From: Marininema mesophilum
GTDB lineage: Bacteria > Bacillota > Bacilli > Thermoactinomycetales > DSM-45169
Assembly (NCBI RefSeq): GCF_900106775.1
Contig: NZ_FNNQ01000002.1
Location: forward strand, 1 to 64,000
DNA: 64,000 nt
Direction: 5' to 3'
Numbering within the stretch: position 1 is the first letter of the stretch; every line of letters begins with the position of its first letter. The notes beneath the pieces are model-generated. The model worked only from the letters and a program-made list of their open reading frames with translations, was not told where the DNA came from and did not search any database. Positions 1-8,926 of the stretch are shown here, one piece after another. Position numbers and translations under genes: made by a program.

Positions 1-716
1 TTGATCCGTGCTTTGTGCCAATTGGAACCGCCTTTGGTTCGTTGGCTCATGATGCGCTGTGCTTTGGCTAGCTTCTTTTCGTACTGGCGGAAATACCGAG
101 ACGGTTTTACTTGGGTTCCGTCCGTTAGAATCGCAAAGTCTTTCAGCCCCAAATCAACACCGATTACTTTCTCTTTGGATACAGACACAACCGGACACGC
201 GTTGATTTCACACAACACCGATACAAAGTACTTCCCCGTGGGATTACGCCGGATGGTTGCAGAAAGAATCCGTCCCTCTACTTCACGGGATTTGGCAACC
301 TTCACCCATCCGAGTTTCGGGAGCCGGATCCGATTGGCTATCACCTCGATGGTGGCCTTTCCCTTTTTCGGATGGTTGCACTGACTAGTGTAGGATTGGA
401 CACGGTTTCGTTTACTTTTAAAGCGTGGACGGTCATTTTGCTTTTTGAAGAAGCGAGAGAAGGAATCTGCTAGGTGTTTCAAGGTATTTTGAAGCGAAGT
501 AGAATCGACTTCCCGTAGCCAATCGATCTCTTTTTTTAAGGCAGTCAGTTGGGCAGAACAGGTTCCATAGGTCAGACCTTTTCCTGTGCTGTCATAGAAT
601 TCGTTCCATCTGGCTAGAAAGTGATTAAATGTGAAACGACTACATCCAATGGATTTATGGATGAGAATGGTTTGTTCCTTTGTTGGATACAAGCGAAATT
701 TAAACGCTTTGTGCAT
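1..716 (-). CDS. tnpB: TnpB, IS200/IS605-family RNA-guided nuclease (partial)
   Basis: Reading the reverse strand from the ATG at 716 gives 238 uninterrupted codons that run off the left edge. The N-terminus MHKAFKFRLYPTKEQ is the typical OrfB/TnpB helix-turn-helix start. VIGVDLGLKDFA, with Asp188, is the first RuvC-like catalytic motif. A strong Shine-Dalgarno site (complement of ttcacctcctt at 721-730) precedes the ATG. TnpB proteins are transposon-encoded RNA-guided DNA nucleases that help retain the element. The remaining RuvC motifs, the zinc finger and the 3-prime guide-RNA end lie outside the window. No TnpA transposase is visible upstream, so this may be a tnpB-only (IS1341-type) element. 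Confidence 0.9.
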   Translation of the reverse strand, partial: MHKAFKFRLYPTKEQTILIHKSIGCSRFTFNHFLARWNEFYDSTGKGLTYGTCSAQLTALKKEIDWLREVDSTSLQNTLKHLADSFSRFFKKQNDRPRFKSKRNRVQSYTSQCNHPKKGKATIEVIANRIRLPKLGWVKVAKSREVEGRILSATIRRNPTGKYFVSVLCEINACPVVSVSKEKVIGVDLGLKDFAILTDGTQVKPSRYFRQYEKKLAKAQRIMSQRTKGGSNWHKARI

Positions 717-731
717 GGGTTCACCTCCTTG

Positions 732-795
732 CGAGAGGGAAGATCTCCCCTCTCTCGTCTGACGCTCGCTTTCATCCCAACCCTGAAGGGCTGGG
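732..795. repeat. Two hairpins upstream of tnpB, candidate IS left end
   Basis: Position 732-757 can fold as CGAGAGG..CCTCTCTCG, and 776-795 as CCCAaCCCT/AGGGcTGGG. IS200/IS605 elements carry subterminal hairpins, so these may belong to the element's left end. No transposase cleavage site could be fixed by eye. Confidence 0.4.
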
Positions 796-888
796 TTTTC
801 CCGCTCGCAATCTATAATCATATACGATGAAAGTAGAAAATAGTCACATAAAAACGTATTTAATGTTGATTTGTTTTATCATCGCTTT

Positions 889-924
889 GAAAAAGTAGGA
901 ACCCAGCATCATCGCTGGGTTCCT
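889..924 (-). terminator. Rho-independent terminator
   Basis: An 11-bp perfect stem (AGGAACCCAGC/GCTGGGTTCCT, loop of 6) is followed on the minus strand by TACTTTTT. It ends the membrane-protein gene at 977-1900. Confidence 0.85.
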
Positions 925-976
925 AAGCGTTATGTATGTTAGAAACGAAGTGTAGGTGTTTCTTCTTAGGCCTGCC

Positions 977-1900
977 TCAAAAGGAAGTAGGACGAAGTAA
1001 TGTAGCCTGTAGGCTATCCTCGGGAAACAGATCTGGTTGGATCATCTTTATGTATCGGTCAAAAAGAACAATCAGTGCAAGAATGATTGGTAGTGAGGCG
1101 AGGAGTATGGATGCAACTCCTCCCAATATGACACCGACAATCAGTGCAACTGTGCCATCCTTAAAAAATTGAAGGATGAACCAGGGAAATAGGATGAGAG
1201 CCCCGATAACTACCATCCCTAGTATAGTGGTGAATAACGTAATGAGATAAGTAGTGAGGGTGGGGATGAAGAGGCGAAAGAGGCTTTTAAAGCTGTAACT
1301 GAGGGAGCGGATGACTCCGATGTCTTCAGAAAAAAGGATGATGAGGGAGTAAGTTTTTATGATCAAGAGGAGAAGATATAGCAGCCCTCCGATGACCCCC
1401 ACCGTGATTAAAACCCCCATACCTCTCCCTGTTAAGAATACGAATGCACCCACTATGGTAAAAAAGATTCCTGTCATAAAAATATGACAGATGAGCAATC
1501 CAAAAAGAGGAAACGTTTTGCGTAGCCCTTCTGAGAAGAAGCGACTCACCATCACGTGTTTGTTGACCACTGCGTCACGAGCCGTAGCAGTCAAACCAGC
1601 TAAGTAGAATGTTCCAACAAGGAAGGTTAGCCCACCAGCTAATAACGTGTAGCCGATAAGAAGAGCTCCCCCCTTGTTGAATAGCGAGAGTGGTTGTATA
1701 AGTTGATCAAAGGGTAAAACGGTTAGGGATGTTGCCCAATGTTTGAAAACTTCTTTGGTTGTGGCCCAGTTTGCCTTGATCATTGCACCGATAAACAAGT
1801 GCGGAATAAGTAAAAGGATCATAGCTATCAAACCGCCTGCCAAAGAACTAAGCCAACACTTCATACCAAAGCGATTAAATAAGCGTAGCGACTCCTGCAA
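977..1900 (-). CDS. Multi-pass membrane protein of unknown function
   Basis: About 307 residues with roughly six long hydrophobic segments and few charged loops; I recognise no catalytic motif. The N-terminal part (QESLRLFNRFGMKCW) looks amphipathic and cytoplasmic. I place the start at the TTG at 1900 because GGAGG at 1913-1909 lies 8 nt upstream. An upstream TTG at 1915 would overlap that ribosome-binding site. It is divergent from uvrC, with a terminator behind it. The overall shape resembles membrane proteins of the DUF975/YciC type, but this is a weak resemblance. Confidence 0.75.
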   Translation of the reverse strand: MQESLRLFNRFGMKCWLSSLAGGLIAMILLLIPHLFIGAMIKANWATTKEVFKHWATSLTVLPFDQLIQPLSLFNKGGALLIGYTLLAGGLTFLVGTFYLAGLTATARDAVVNKHVMVSRFFSEGLRKTFPLFGLLICHIFMTGIFFTIVGAFVFLTGRGMGVLITVGVIGGLLYLLLLIIKTYSLIILFSEDIGVIRSLSYSFKSLFRLFIPTLTTYLITLFTTILGMVVIGALILFPWFILQFFKDGTVALIVGVILGGVASILLASLPIILALIVLFDRYIKMIQPDLFPEDSLQATLLRPTSF

Positions 1901-2048
1901 TAAAAATACCTCCAATCTACGTGGGTTACTTTTACTCTATGGTATCCTTTCATTGCGATAAGGACAATGTCTTGCTCATTCTTTTTGCCCTATTTCTAGG
2001 AGATTCCCTTTTCTGCTATGATAAAATGAAGGGAAGGAAGTGACAAAA

Positions 2049-3869
2049 ATGAAAAAGGATATTAAGGAAAAGCTTTCCCTTCTCCCGGATCAACCGGGTT
2101 GTTATTTAATGAGAAATGAAAAAGGGACGATTATATATGTTGGAAAAGCTAAAAGGTTAAAAAGTCGTGTGCGTTCTTATTTTACAGGAAGTCATGATGG
2201 GAAGACACAACGATTGGTTTTAGAGATATCAGATTTTGAATACATCGTTACCGATAGTGCAATTGATGCCTTAATCCTTGAGGCGAACCTGATTAAGCGT
2301 CACCGCCCTTATTACAATGTTTTAATGAAGGATGATAAGTCCTATCCGTATATTCATCTGACAAAGGAAGAGCATCCACGTTTAGAAGTGACCCGTAAAA
2401 TGAAAAAAGATGGCTCACGTTACTTTGGCCCCTATCCTAATGCATTAGCGGCACAAGAAACAAAAAAATTGCTGGATCGATTGTATCCCCTACGAAAATG
2501 TAAAACACTCCCGAAAAGAGTCTGTCTATATTATCACCTGGGGCAGTGTCTTGCGCCTTGTGAATACGATGTAGATGCTACGCAGTATGAGGAGATGACG
2601 CGACAGATTATCCGTTTTTTAAACGGAGGATATAAGGAAGTACAAAACGATCTCCGCAAAAAAATGGAGGTCGCATCGATAGAGTTGGATTTTGAACGGG
2701 CAAAGGAATTACGGGATCTGATTCGCCATATTGAGACCGTGATGGTAAAACAATCGATGACATTAAAGGATGAAACTGATCGTGACGTAATTGGGTACGC
2801 AGCAGACAAAGGAATGATGTGTGTTCAAGTGTTTTTTCTACGTCAAGGAAAGTTGATCGAGCGGGATGTAGCGATTTTTGCTCATTACAATGAGCCGGAG
2901 GAGGACTTTTTGTCCTATGTGACACAGTTTTATTTTGAGAAACCGGCATTACCCCGGGAGGTAGATTTAGCACCAGGGGTTGATATAGAGCTTCTTGGTG
3001 GGTTTCTCAAGGGCGTAGAGGTGCGAGTTCCTAAGCGGGGCTCAAAAAAGAAGCTTGTCGATATGGCAAGTCAAAACGCAAAGATTGCTTTAGAGGAACG
3101 GTTTCAATTAATAGACCGGGACAAAGGACGTACAGTCGAGGCGGCACGTGAACTTGGCGAAGCGATAGGAATTGGTTATCCTCAGCGTATCGAAGCCTTT
3201 GATAATTCCAATATACAGGGAGCTGATCCTGTATCGGCGTTAGTGGTCTTTAGCGATGGCGCACCTGATAAGAAGGAGTATCGCAAGTTTAAAATTCGGA
3301 CCGTACAAGGGGCTAATGATACAGGGACAATGCGTGAAGTGATTCGCAGGCGTTATACAAGGGTGTTAAAGGAAGATCTACCTCTTCCCGAGCTAATCCT
3401 AGTAGATGGAGGACGTGGTCAAATGTCTGTAGCGATCGATGTACTTGAAAATGAACTCGGATTATTTATTCCTGTAGCGGGACTTGTCAAGGATGACAAA
3501 CATAAAACCGCTAAACTACTTTTTGGTGATCCACCGATGGACGTCTTGCTCAGGAGAGGAAGTCAAGAGTTTTATTTATTACAACGGATTCAGGAGGAAG
3601 TTCACCGGTTTGCTATTACGTTCCACCGTCAAACAAGGGGTAAAGGGATGCTCCATTCTGCACTAGATGATATTCCGGGAGTGGGTCAAAAACGAAAGAC
3701 GATGTTATACAAGCATTTTGGTTCGGTAGAGAAAATGAAGCAGGCCACAGTCGAAGAGTACCGTCAAGCAGGGATCGGAGATAAACTCGCTCGGGAAATT
3801 CTCGTGCACCTTGGGGAGAGTAGTAATGAATCTGAGGTGAATGCAGAGGAAGCAGGTAAGGAGGAATGA
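2049..3869 (+). CDS. uvrC: UvrC, excinuclease ABC subunit C
   Basis: Nuclease subunit of nucleotide excision repair; it cuts the damaged strand on both sides of the lesion recognised by UvrA/UvrB. The GIY-YIG domain is at the N-terminus (PGCYLM...IIYVGKAK, residues about 15-90). A UvrB-binding UVR stretch lies near residue 200-235. The C-terminal RNase H-like nuclease contains FDNSNIQG and LILVDGGRGQ, and helix-hairpin-helix repeats (IPGVGQKRK, GIGDKLAREIL) end the protein. Length (606 residues) is normal for the family. The ATG at 2049 has AAGGAAG 8 nt upstream; a GTG at 2040 in frame is less well placed. The stop overlaps the mobA start (ATGA). Confidence 0.97.
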   Translation: MKKDIKEKLSLLPDQPGCYLMRNEKGTIIYVGKAKRLKSRVRSYFTGSHDGKTQRLVLEISDFEYIVTDSAIDALILEANLIKRHRPYYNVLMKDDKSYPYIHLTKEEHPRLEVTRKMKKDGSRYFGPYPNALAAQETKKLLDRLYPLRKCKTLPKRVCLYYHLGQCLAPCEYDVDATQYEEMTRQIIRFLNGGYKEVQNDLRKKMEVASIELDFERAKELRDLIRHIETVMVKQSMTLKDETDRDVIGYAADKGMMCVQVFFLRQGKLIERDVAIFAHYNEPEEDFLSYVTQFYFEKPALPREVDLAPGVDIELLGGFLKGVEVRVPKRGSKKKLVDMASQNAKIALEERFQLIDRDKGRTVEAARELGEAIGIGYPQRIEAFDNSNIQGADPVSALVVFSDGAPDKKEYRKFKIRTVQGANDTGTMREVIRRRYTRVLKEDLPLPELILVDGGRGQMSVAIDVLENELGLFIPVAGLVKDDKHKTAKLLFGDPPMDVLLRRGSQEFYLLQRIQEEVHRFAITFHRQTRGKGMLHSALDDIPGVGQKRKTMLYKHFGSVEKMKQATVEEYRQAGIGDKLAREILVHLGESSNESEVNAEEAGKEE

Positions 3870-4471
3870 CCGAACCACAGGTCCTTCCACAGGATATCAT
3901 CATGCTTATGGGGGGGCGATCCCGGCGTATGGGCCGGGATAAAGCCTTGTTAGAGCTTGATGGGGAACCGATGGTTTATCGGATTCTCCGCCTTCTAAAT
4001 GGAGTAGGTAGGCCCATCGCAGTATGTAATCCAGAGGGGGTACTACTCCCTCTTACGATACCGATGGTGATGGATCACTGGCAGGATTGTGGTCCTTTAG
4101 CAGGTATTCATGCTGGGTTGGCACATGGGAGAGAAGAAATGGCACTGGTAGTAGCTTGTGATATGCCTTTTGTATCGCCAGTTCTAGGTGAAACACTAAT
4201 GAAGACAATGATTAAGGAAAAAAAAGATGCCGTTATTCCTCGTGTTGCAGGGAAAGAGCATCCGTTATTTGCTGTTTATCATCGACGAATACTGCCTTTG
4301 CTAGAGAGTATGCTGGCAGAGGGGAAGGATCGATCCGTTACCGGATTTTTGCAACAGATTGATACTCTCTATATCGAGGAAGTACAGGGGTGGGCACCCT
4401 GGCAGTTTGCTCATTCTTTGTTCAATATGAATAAGCCAGAGGATTATATGAAGGTGATCCACCAAAAATAA
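3866..4471 (+). CDS. mobA: MobA, molybdenum cofactor guanylyltransferase
   Basis: Transfers GMP from GTP to molybdopterin to make the dinucleotide form of the cofactor used by enzymes such as nitrate reductase. The nucleotide-binding motif MLMGGRSRRMGRDKALLEL is near residue 13, followed by the DHWQDCGPLAGIHAGL and CDMPFV motifs typical of the MobA fold. At 201 residues it has the normal size. Its ATG overlaps the uvrC stop, so it is probably translationally coupled. A need for molybdenum cofactor fits the NarK-like nitrate transporter at the right edge of the window. Confidence 0.92.
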   Translation: MTEPQVLPQDIIMLMGGRSRRMGRDKALLELDGEPMVYRILRLLNGVGRPIAVCNPEGVLLPLTIPMVMDHWQDCGPLAGIHAGLAHGREEMALVVACDMPFVSPVLGETLMKTMIKEKKDAVIPRVAGKEHPLFAVYHRRILPLLESMLAEGKDRSVTGFLQQIDTLYIEEVQGWAPWQFAHSLFNMNKPEDYMKVIHQK

Positions 4472-4472
4472 T

Positions 4473-4537
4473 ATCACCCCTTCTAGCATTTCTCCCTAAG
4501 GATACTTGGGTGGGAAAGCATAGAAGGGGTGATTTTC
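4473..4537. terminator. Bidirectional terminator between mobA and tatA
   Basis: A 13-bp perfect stem (ATCACCCCTTCTA/TAGAAGGGGTGAT) encloses a second small stem (CCCTAAG/CTTGGG). T-rich tracts lie on both sides, serving the convergent mobA and tatA genes. Confidence 0.8.
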
Positions 4538-4538
4538 G

Positions 4539-4742
4539 TTATTCATTGAGAGAGGAATTCTCATTTTTAGGTGCATCTGCAGTCATCTGGATAGCGTTCT
4601 GTGGTTCGTCTGGTGGACTCGAAACAGAATCTTTAAACTCCCGGAGAGTACGCCCTGCCGCCCGTCCCAACTCGGGCAATTTTTTAGGACCAAAAAGAAG
4701 CAAAGCGACGAGGATGATCAAGATCAGACCCGGCATGCCCAT
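4539..4742 (-). CDS. tatA: TatA, twin-arginine translocase subunit
   Basis: A 67-residue protein with a single N-terminal membrane helix (LILIILVALLLFG), then the conserved FGPKKLPELGRAAGRTLREFK amphipathic helix and an acidic tail. This is the TatA/TatE architecture; TatA forms the pore through which folded proteins with twin-arginine signals cross the membrane. No tatC is nearby. The ATG at 4742 lacks a close Shine-Dalgarno site (GGAAGTG lies about 20 nt upstream), so the exact start is less certain than the identity. Confidence 0.9.
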   Translation of the reverse strand: MGMPGLILIILVALLLFGPKKLPELGRAAGRTLREFKDSVSSPPDEPQNAIQMTADAPKNENSSLNE

Positions 4743-4857
4743 TTGACTAAACAGGGGAATTCACTTCCTTTCTATGTTTTAGTCTATTAATGTTCCCGAG
4801 AGATCCCTCTAGCATACATCGGGAATTGACAAAAAGAAGAGGGGCGGGATACAAACG

Positions 4858-5184
4858 ATGTCTACGCATGTGCTACTACAAACAATGACCCAACGGATGA
4901 ATGAACAACCAGAGGGAATCCAAAATGTGAAAGCGGTTTATCAATTTGACCTAAAGGATGACGAGGGTGTTACTAGTCACCAAGTAGGCCTAGAAGATGG
5001 GACTGCTAAATATGCTGAGGGAACACCCTTTGAAACGGATTGTACTTTGCAATTGTCCGATGAAAATTTCATCAAATTGGCCGAGGGAAAATTAAACCCT
5101 GCGATGATGACTGATAAACTAAAATTAAAAGGTAACATGGTGCTTGCCGCTAAGTTGCAAAGTTTGTTGAAGCATTATCAGTAA
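4858..5184 (+). CDS. SCP2-like sterol/lipid-binding domain protein
   Basis: 108 residues that match the small SCP-2 fold: a beta-strand segment (YQFDLKDDEGVTSHQVGLEDGTAKY), the TDCTLQLSDENFIKLAEGKLNP core and the LKLKGNMVLAAKLQSLL helix. In bacteria such stand-alone domains bind hydrophobic ligands; the ligand here is unknown. It is cytosolic, with no signal peptide. A terminator follows directly and the lysC riboswitch leader starts afterwards, so it appears to be a single-gene unit. Confidence 0.85.
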   Translation: MSTHVLLQTMTQRMNEQPEGIQNVKAVYQFDLKDDEGVTSHQVGLEDGTAKYAEGTPFETDCTLQLSDENFIKLAEGKLNPAMMTDKLKLKGNMVLAAKLQSLLKHYQ

Positions 5185-5201
5185 GAGTGAAGTATTCCTA
5201 T

Positions 5202-5240
5202 CCAGATGCTCTAATCAATGAAGAGTATCTGGATTTTTTT
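5202..5240 (+). terminator. Rho-independent terminator
   Basis: Stem CCAGATgCTCT/AGAGtATCTGG followed by ATTTTTTT, just after the SCP2-like gene. Confidence 0.88.
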
Positions 5241-5349
5241 CGTTCAATCTCCTAATATTGCCGCTTAATTTGCGTTGTATCTCCCATCACAATGTGTTAC
5301 GATCATAAACAAATTATGTGTAATAAAAAATCACATACCTCACGAACCA

Positions 5350-5545
5350 CGTGTGTATGAGAGGCGCAATGGACCATCAGTATCCACCGCGAGGAAACGG
5401 TAACCGTTGACCGGTGGAGAAAGGGGCCATTGCCGAAGTCGATGATCCTGCCGTAGGAGATCGGCTGGGCCCGCAGCTGAACAAGGGCGGGACTGTCACG
5501 GATTTATCCGTGGAGCACTGATCACCGGAAGCTAAGTGAGGCTGG
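5350..5545 (+). ncRNA. Lysine riboswitch (L box)
   Basis: The leader of lysC contains the conserved L-box segments in order: GAGAGGCGC, ATCAGTAT, GAGAAAGGGGCCATTGCCGAAG, GGCTGGGCC, ACTGTCACGG and GTGGAGCACT. Lysine binding in this family favours a downstream terminator (5557-5595) and so lowers aspartokinase expression. Boundaries are approximate. Confidence 0.93.
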
Positions 5546-5556
5546 GCCATCATTAA

Positions 5557-5595
5557 AGGCAACAGCTGGACTTCCCGCTGTTGCCTGTCTTTTTA
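5557..5595 (+). terminator. Riboswitch-controlled terminator of lysC
   Basis: Stem AGGCAACAGC/GCTGTTGCCT followed by TGTCTTTTT, between the lysine aptamer and the lysC start. Confidence 0.9.
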
Positions 5596-5639
5596 CTAAT
5601 CATTGTAGGGGCAAAAAGAGAGGAGACTCTAAAAGGATC

Positions 5640-6878
5640 ATGGGACTTGTCGTACAGAAATTTGGTGGGACGTCTGTTGGTAGCGTAGAGCGCATTCAGA
5701 ATGTAGCCGAGCGGGTGGCGAAAACACATGCTGAGGGGCATCAGGTCGTTGTCACGGTTTCCGCCATGGGAAAAACGACGGATGAACTGGTCTCCTTGGC
5801 AAAACAGATGAGTGATCAACCACCACAACGTGAGATGGACGTCCTTTTAACAACAGGAGAGCAGGTGACCGTTTCCCTGCTCAGCATGGCTTTATTGCAA
5901 AAAGGATTAAAAACACACCCCATGACAGGATGGCAAGCGGGGATTCATACTGATTCGATTCATGGGAAAGCACGGATCGATCGTATCGATACGAATAAAG
6001 TGAAAAAGTGTCTACATGCAGGAGAAATTGTTATCGTAGCCGGTTTCCAAGGGTTATCTCCTGATGGAGAAATTACGACGCTTGGTCGCGGTGGATCGGA
6101 TACAACAGCCGTTGCCCTCGCCGCTGCATTAAATGCGGATCGCTGTGAGATTTTTACCGATGTGACAGGTGTCTATACAGCAGATCCAAGGATCGCACCC
6201 CAAGCAGACAAATTAAAGGAGATCTCCTACGAAGAGATGCTAGAGTTAGCCAATCTGGGAGCAGGGGTGTTGCATCCACGTTCAGTAGAGTGCGCGATGA
6301 CTCATCGAGTTCAGCTAGTGGTACGCTCTAGTTTTAGCGATGAGGAGGGAACGACCGTGAAGGAGGCGGATCAAATGGAAGAAGAGATGAATGTACGGGG
6401 AGTCGCTCACGATCTCCATGTCGCTAGAATGAAGGTGATCGGCCTCCCTAATCAAGCAGAAACATTAAGCACTCTCTTTACTCGACTATCAGAAGCCTAT
6501 ATCAATGTAGATATGATTGTCACGAGTGAACATGAGGATGACCGGATTGATGTAGCCTTTAGTGTGCAGGATGAGGAAGGGGATTATGCACGACAGGTGA
6601 TTGTTGACTTACGGGATGAGCTTGATTATCTAAAAGTATTATCCGAAACCGGACTTGCAAAGGTTTCTACGGTGGGAGCTGGAATGGTGACCAACTCTGG
6701 CGTAGCTGCACGAATGTTTTATTCATTATCTGAGGCAGGAATACGAATCAAGATGGTTTCCACCTCAGAAATTAAGATATCCTGTGTGATTCCACGCGAC
6801 CAAGTGCAAATGGCAGTACGTATGTTGCATACAGCTTTTGGTTTAGATGCCAAAGAGGAGATTTTGGTAGAGGTATAA
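5640..6878 (+). CDS. lysC: Lysine-sensitive aspartokinase (alpha subunit)
   Basis: Phosphorylates L-aspartate with ATP, the first step toward lysine, diaminopimelate, threonine and methionine. The kinase signature KFGGTSV is at residues 7-13, with TTLGRGGSDTTAVALA and VYTADPR further on. The C-terminal third (from about residue 260) holds two ACT domains for feedback control. 412 residues is typical of the Bacillus type II enzyme. A lysine riboswitch and terminator precede it, and an internal ribosome-binding site at 6362-6377 can give a separate beta subunit. A terminator follows at 6895-6922. Confidence 0.96.
   Translation: MGLVVQKFGGTSVGSVERIQNVAERVAKTHAEGHQVVVTVSAMGKTTDELVSLAKQMSDQPPQREMDVLLTTGEQVTVSLLSMALLQKGLKTHPMTGWQAGIHTDSIHGKARIDRIDTNKVKKCLHAGEIVIVAGFQGLSPDGEITTLGRGGSDTTAVALAAALNADRCEIFTDVTGVYTADPRIAPQADKLKEISYEEMLELANLGAGVLHPRSVECAMTHRVQLVVRSSFSDEEGTTVKEADQMEEEMNVRGVAHDLHVARMKVIGLPNQAETLSTLFTRLSEAYINVDMIVTSEHEDDRIDVAFSVQDEEGDYARQVIVDLRDELDYLKVLSETGLAKVSTVGAGMVTNSGVAARMFYSLSEAGIRIKMVSTSEIKISCVIPRDQVQMAVRMLHTAFGLDAKEEILVEV
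6362..6377 (+). promoter_or_regulatory. Internal RBS and start for aspartokinase beta subunit
   Basis: Inside lysC, GGAGG at 6362-6366 lies 8 nt before an in-frame ATG (6375, codon 246). Starting there gives a 167-residue protein made of the two ACT domains. B. subtilis lysC is known to make such a beta subunit from an internal start. Confidence 0.75.
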
Positions 6879-6894
6879 TAAGAGGGTTAAAGAG

Positions 6895-6922
6895 ACCGAA
6901 GGCATCCCCTTCGGTTTTTTTT
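6895..6922 (+). terminator. Rho-independent terminator after lysC
   Basis: Stem ACCGAAGG/CCTTCGGT with the T-run TTTTTTTT. Confidence 0.92.
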
Positions 6923-7254
6923 GTGTGCAAAAAGAGTATTCATGATCCTAGAGTGTAAACTTTTTCAGAATAATACTAAAGAAATTGGTCAGATAAAAAA
7001 GATTAATGGTAAATATATCCTGCACCTTGCTCTTGATTAGACAATAAACTGAAAAATACACTTTATTTTTAATAGATAAAAACTTCAGCTTATTTTGCAG
7101 GACTTTTCTCACTATAAAGGAATATAAATAAATGGGCAGAGGCCCGTTCACACCTGGTCATTGGTTATTATTGATTCTAATTCGAGGAGGAAAACGAAGG
7201 CCCATGTGAATTATGCTCTCGTGAATGCCCATTTTTACCAAGGGGGTTGTATCC
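6923..7254. other. AT-rich intergenic region upstream of oppA
   Basis: About 330 bases, strongly AT-rich from 6940 to 7130. I see no convincing coding sequence, riboswitch or clear promoter pair. A short stem (TGGGC/GCCC) occurs near 7134-7146. Confidence 0.5.
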
Positions 7255-8907
7255 ATGTCCAAGAGTTTTGTTAAATGGTTAGGTATCTGTATGGCTCTTT
7301 CGATGGTCCTGTTGACTGCTTGCACAGGGAATAATAGCGATGCAGGTACGGCTGGTGATGGAAAAGCGCTGGCCAAGGAACAGGTCTTGAATGTCGGTAG
7401 TATTCCCAGTGAGCCACCTGGCTTGGATCCATTAAAAGCTCGGGATAGTGCCTCAGGGCTTATTCTCTCACAATTGATGGAGGGACTTACTAAAACAGAT
7501 ACAGAAGGGAAAGCGCTTCCAGGGATTGCTACGAAGTGGGAGGCGAACAAAGATAGTAGTCAGTTTACCTTCCATCTTCGAGATGCAAAGTGGTCCAATG
7601 GAGATCCTGTAACCGCTGTGGACTTTGAATATGCATGGAAGCGGATGTTGGATCCGAAAAACGCAGCGATATATGCATACCAACTGTTTTATCTTAAAAA
7701 CGGTGAGAAATATAATCAAGGTAAGGCGAAGGTAGATGACGTAGGGGTTAAGGCTGTTGATGATAAAACATTAAAAGTTACTTTGGAGAGACCCACGCCC
7801 TATTTCCCTAGTTTAGCGGCCTTCTATGCTTTGTTCCCTGTTAATAAAAAGGTGGCAGAGGCAGATAAGAAGTGGGCAGGGGACGCGAAAACCTTTGTCT
7901 CAAATGGTGCTTTTAAAATGAAAGAGTGGAAGCATAATGCTAAGATCGTCTTAGAGAAGAATGAAAAATACTACAATAAGAAAAAAACCAAGTTAACGCA
8001 AATCAATTTTCCCTTTGTAACCGACACAAAGACAGGATATCAACAGTTCCAATCCGGGGAATTGGATGAAGGGGATAGCAATCTCATTCCAACGGATTTA
8101 ACAAAATCGCTTATTGAGAAGAAAGAAGCTAAAGGAGGACCCAACCCCGCATCGTATGGTATCGACTTTAACACAAAGAAGAAACCATTCACCAATGCGA
8201 ATATTCGCCGGGCTTTTGCTTTAGCGATTGATCGTCAATCGATCGTGGAAAACGTGACACAAGCGGGACAGGAACCTGCAAATGGTTGGGTTCCTTGGGG
8301 AATGCCTGACTTCAGTACGAAGGATGATTGGGTAAAAAATCACGATAAATATTTAGATGCTAAAGCAAACGCTTCAGAAGCGAAAAAGTTGTTGGAAAAA
8401 GGACTGAAAGAGGAAAAAATTGATAAATTGCCGAAGGTAACCTTTAGCTACAACACCGATGATGGCCACAAAAAAATTGCGGAAGCTCTGCAACAAATGT
8501 GGAAAGATAATCTAGGTGTCGATGTGAAGTTGGCCAATATGGAATGGAAGGTTTTCTTGGAAAAGAAGTCCTCAGGGGATTATGATATGGCACGGACAGG
8601 TTGGTTGCCGGATTATATTGATCCAATGACCTTCATGGACCTATATATGACTGGATCAGGTCAGAATGATGCGAAGTTTAACAACAAAGAATTCGATAAG
8701 TTGATTAAAGAAGCAAAATCGACAGACAATCAGGATAAGCGGATGAAATCGATGCACAAAGCAGAGGATATTCTGATGAAGGAGATGCCAGTAGCTCCTC
8801 TTTATTGGTACACACGACTTCATATGCAAAAGGATTATGTAAAAAATGTAAAACGCAGTATTGACGGAACGGTGTATTATACCGAAGCTTATCTGACTGA
8901 ACATTAA
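7255..8907 (+). CDS. oppA: Oligopeptide ABC transporter, substrate-binding lipoprotein
   Basis: Surface lipoprotein that captures oligopeptides for the OppBCD importer. The signal peptide ends in the lipobox LLTAC (Cys about residue 23), followed by a Gly/Ser/Asp linker. The SBP_bac_5 fold is shown by NVGSIPSEPPGLDPLKARD, FTFHLRDAKWSNGDPVTAVDFEYAWKR and the YDMARTGWLPDYIDP motif near the C-terminus. The ATG at 7255 is preceded by AAGGGGG at good spacing; a longer reading from 7225 is less likely. It heads the operon oppA-B-C-D, separated from oppB by a 30-nt perfect palindrome. Confidence 0.93.
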   Translation: MSKSFVKWLGICMALSMVLLTACTGNNSDAGTAGDGKALAKEQVLNVGSIPSEPPGLDPLKARDSASGLILSQLMEGLTKTDTEGKALPGIATKWEANKDSSQFTFHLRDAKWSNGDPVTAVDFEYAWKRMLDPKNAAIYAYQLFYLKNGEKYNQGKAKVDDVGVKAVDDKTLKVTLERPTPYFPSLAAFYALFPVNKKVAEADKKWAGDAKTFVSNGAFKMKEWKHNAKIVLEKNEKYYNKKKTKLTQINFPFVTDTKTGYQQFQSGELDEGDSNLIPTDLTKSLIEKKEAKGGPNPASYGIDFNTKKKPFTNANIRRAFALAIDRQSIVENVTQAGQEPANGWVPWGMPDFSTKDDWVKNHDKYLDAKANASEAKKLLEKGLKEEKIDKLPKVTFSYNTDDGHKKIAEALQQMWKDNLGVDVKLANMEWKVFLEKKSSGDYDMARTGWLPDYIDPMTFMDLYMTGSGQNDAKFNNKEFDKLIKEAKSTDNQDKRMKSMHKAEDILMKEMPVAPLYWYTRLHMQKDYVKNVKRSIDGTVYYTEAYLTEH

Positions 8908-8926
8908 GCATTCTCAGCTAAGGTAA

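Noticed and set aside
1..384. Plus-strand open frame of 127 codons at the left edge
   Set aside because: It is antisense to the intact tnpB frame on the minus strand and shows no protein motif.
5377..5562. Minus-strand 61-codon frame in the lysC leader
   Set aside because: It lies entirely within the lysine riboswitch and is explained by the conserved RNA.
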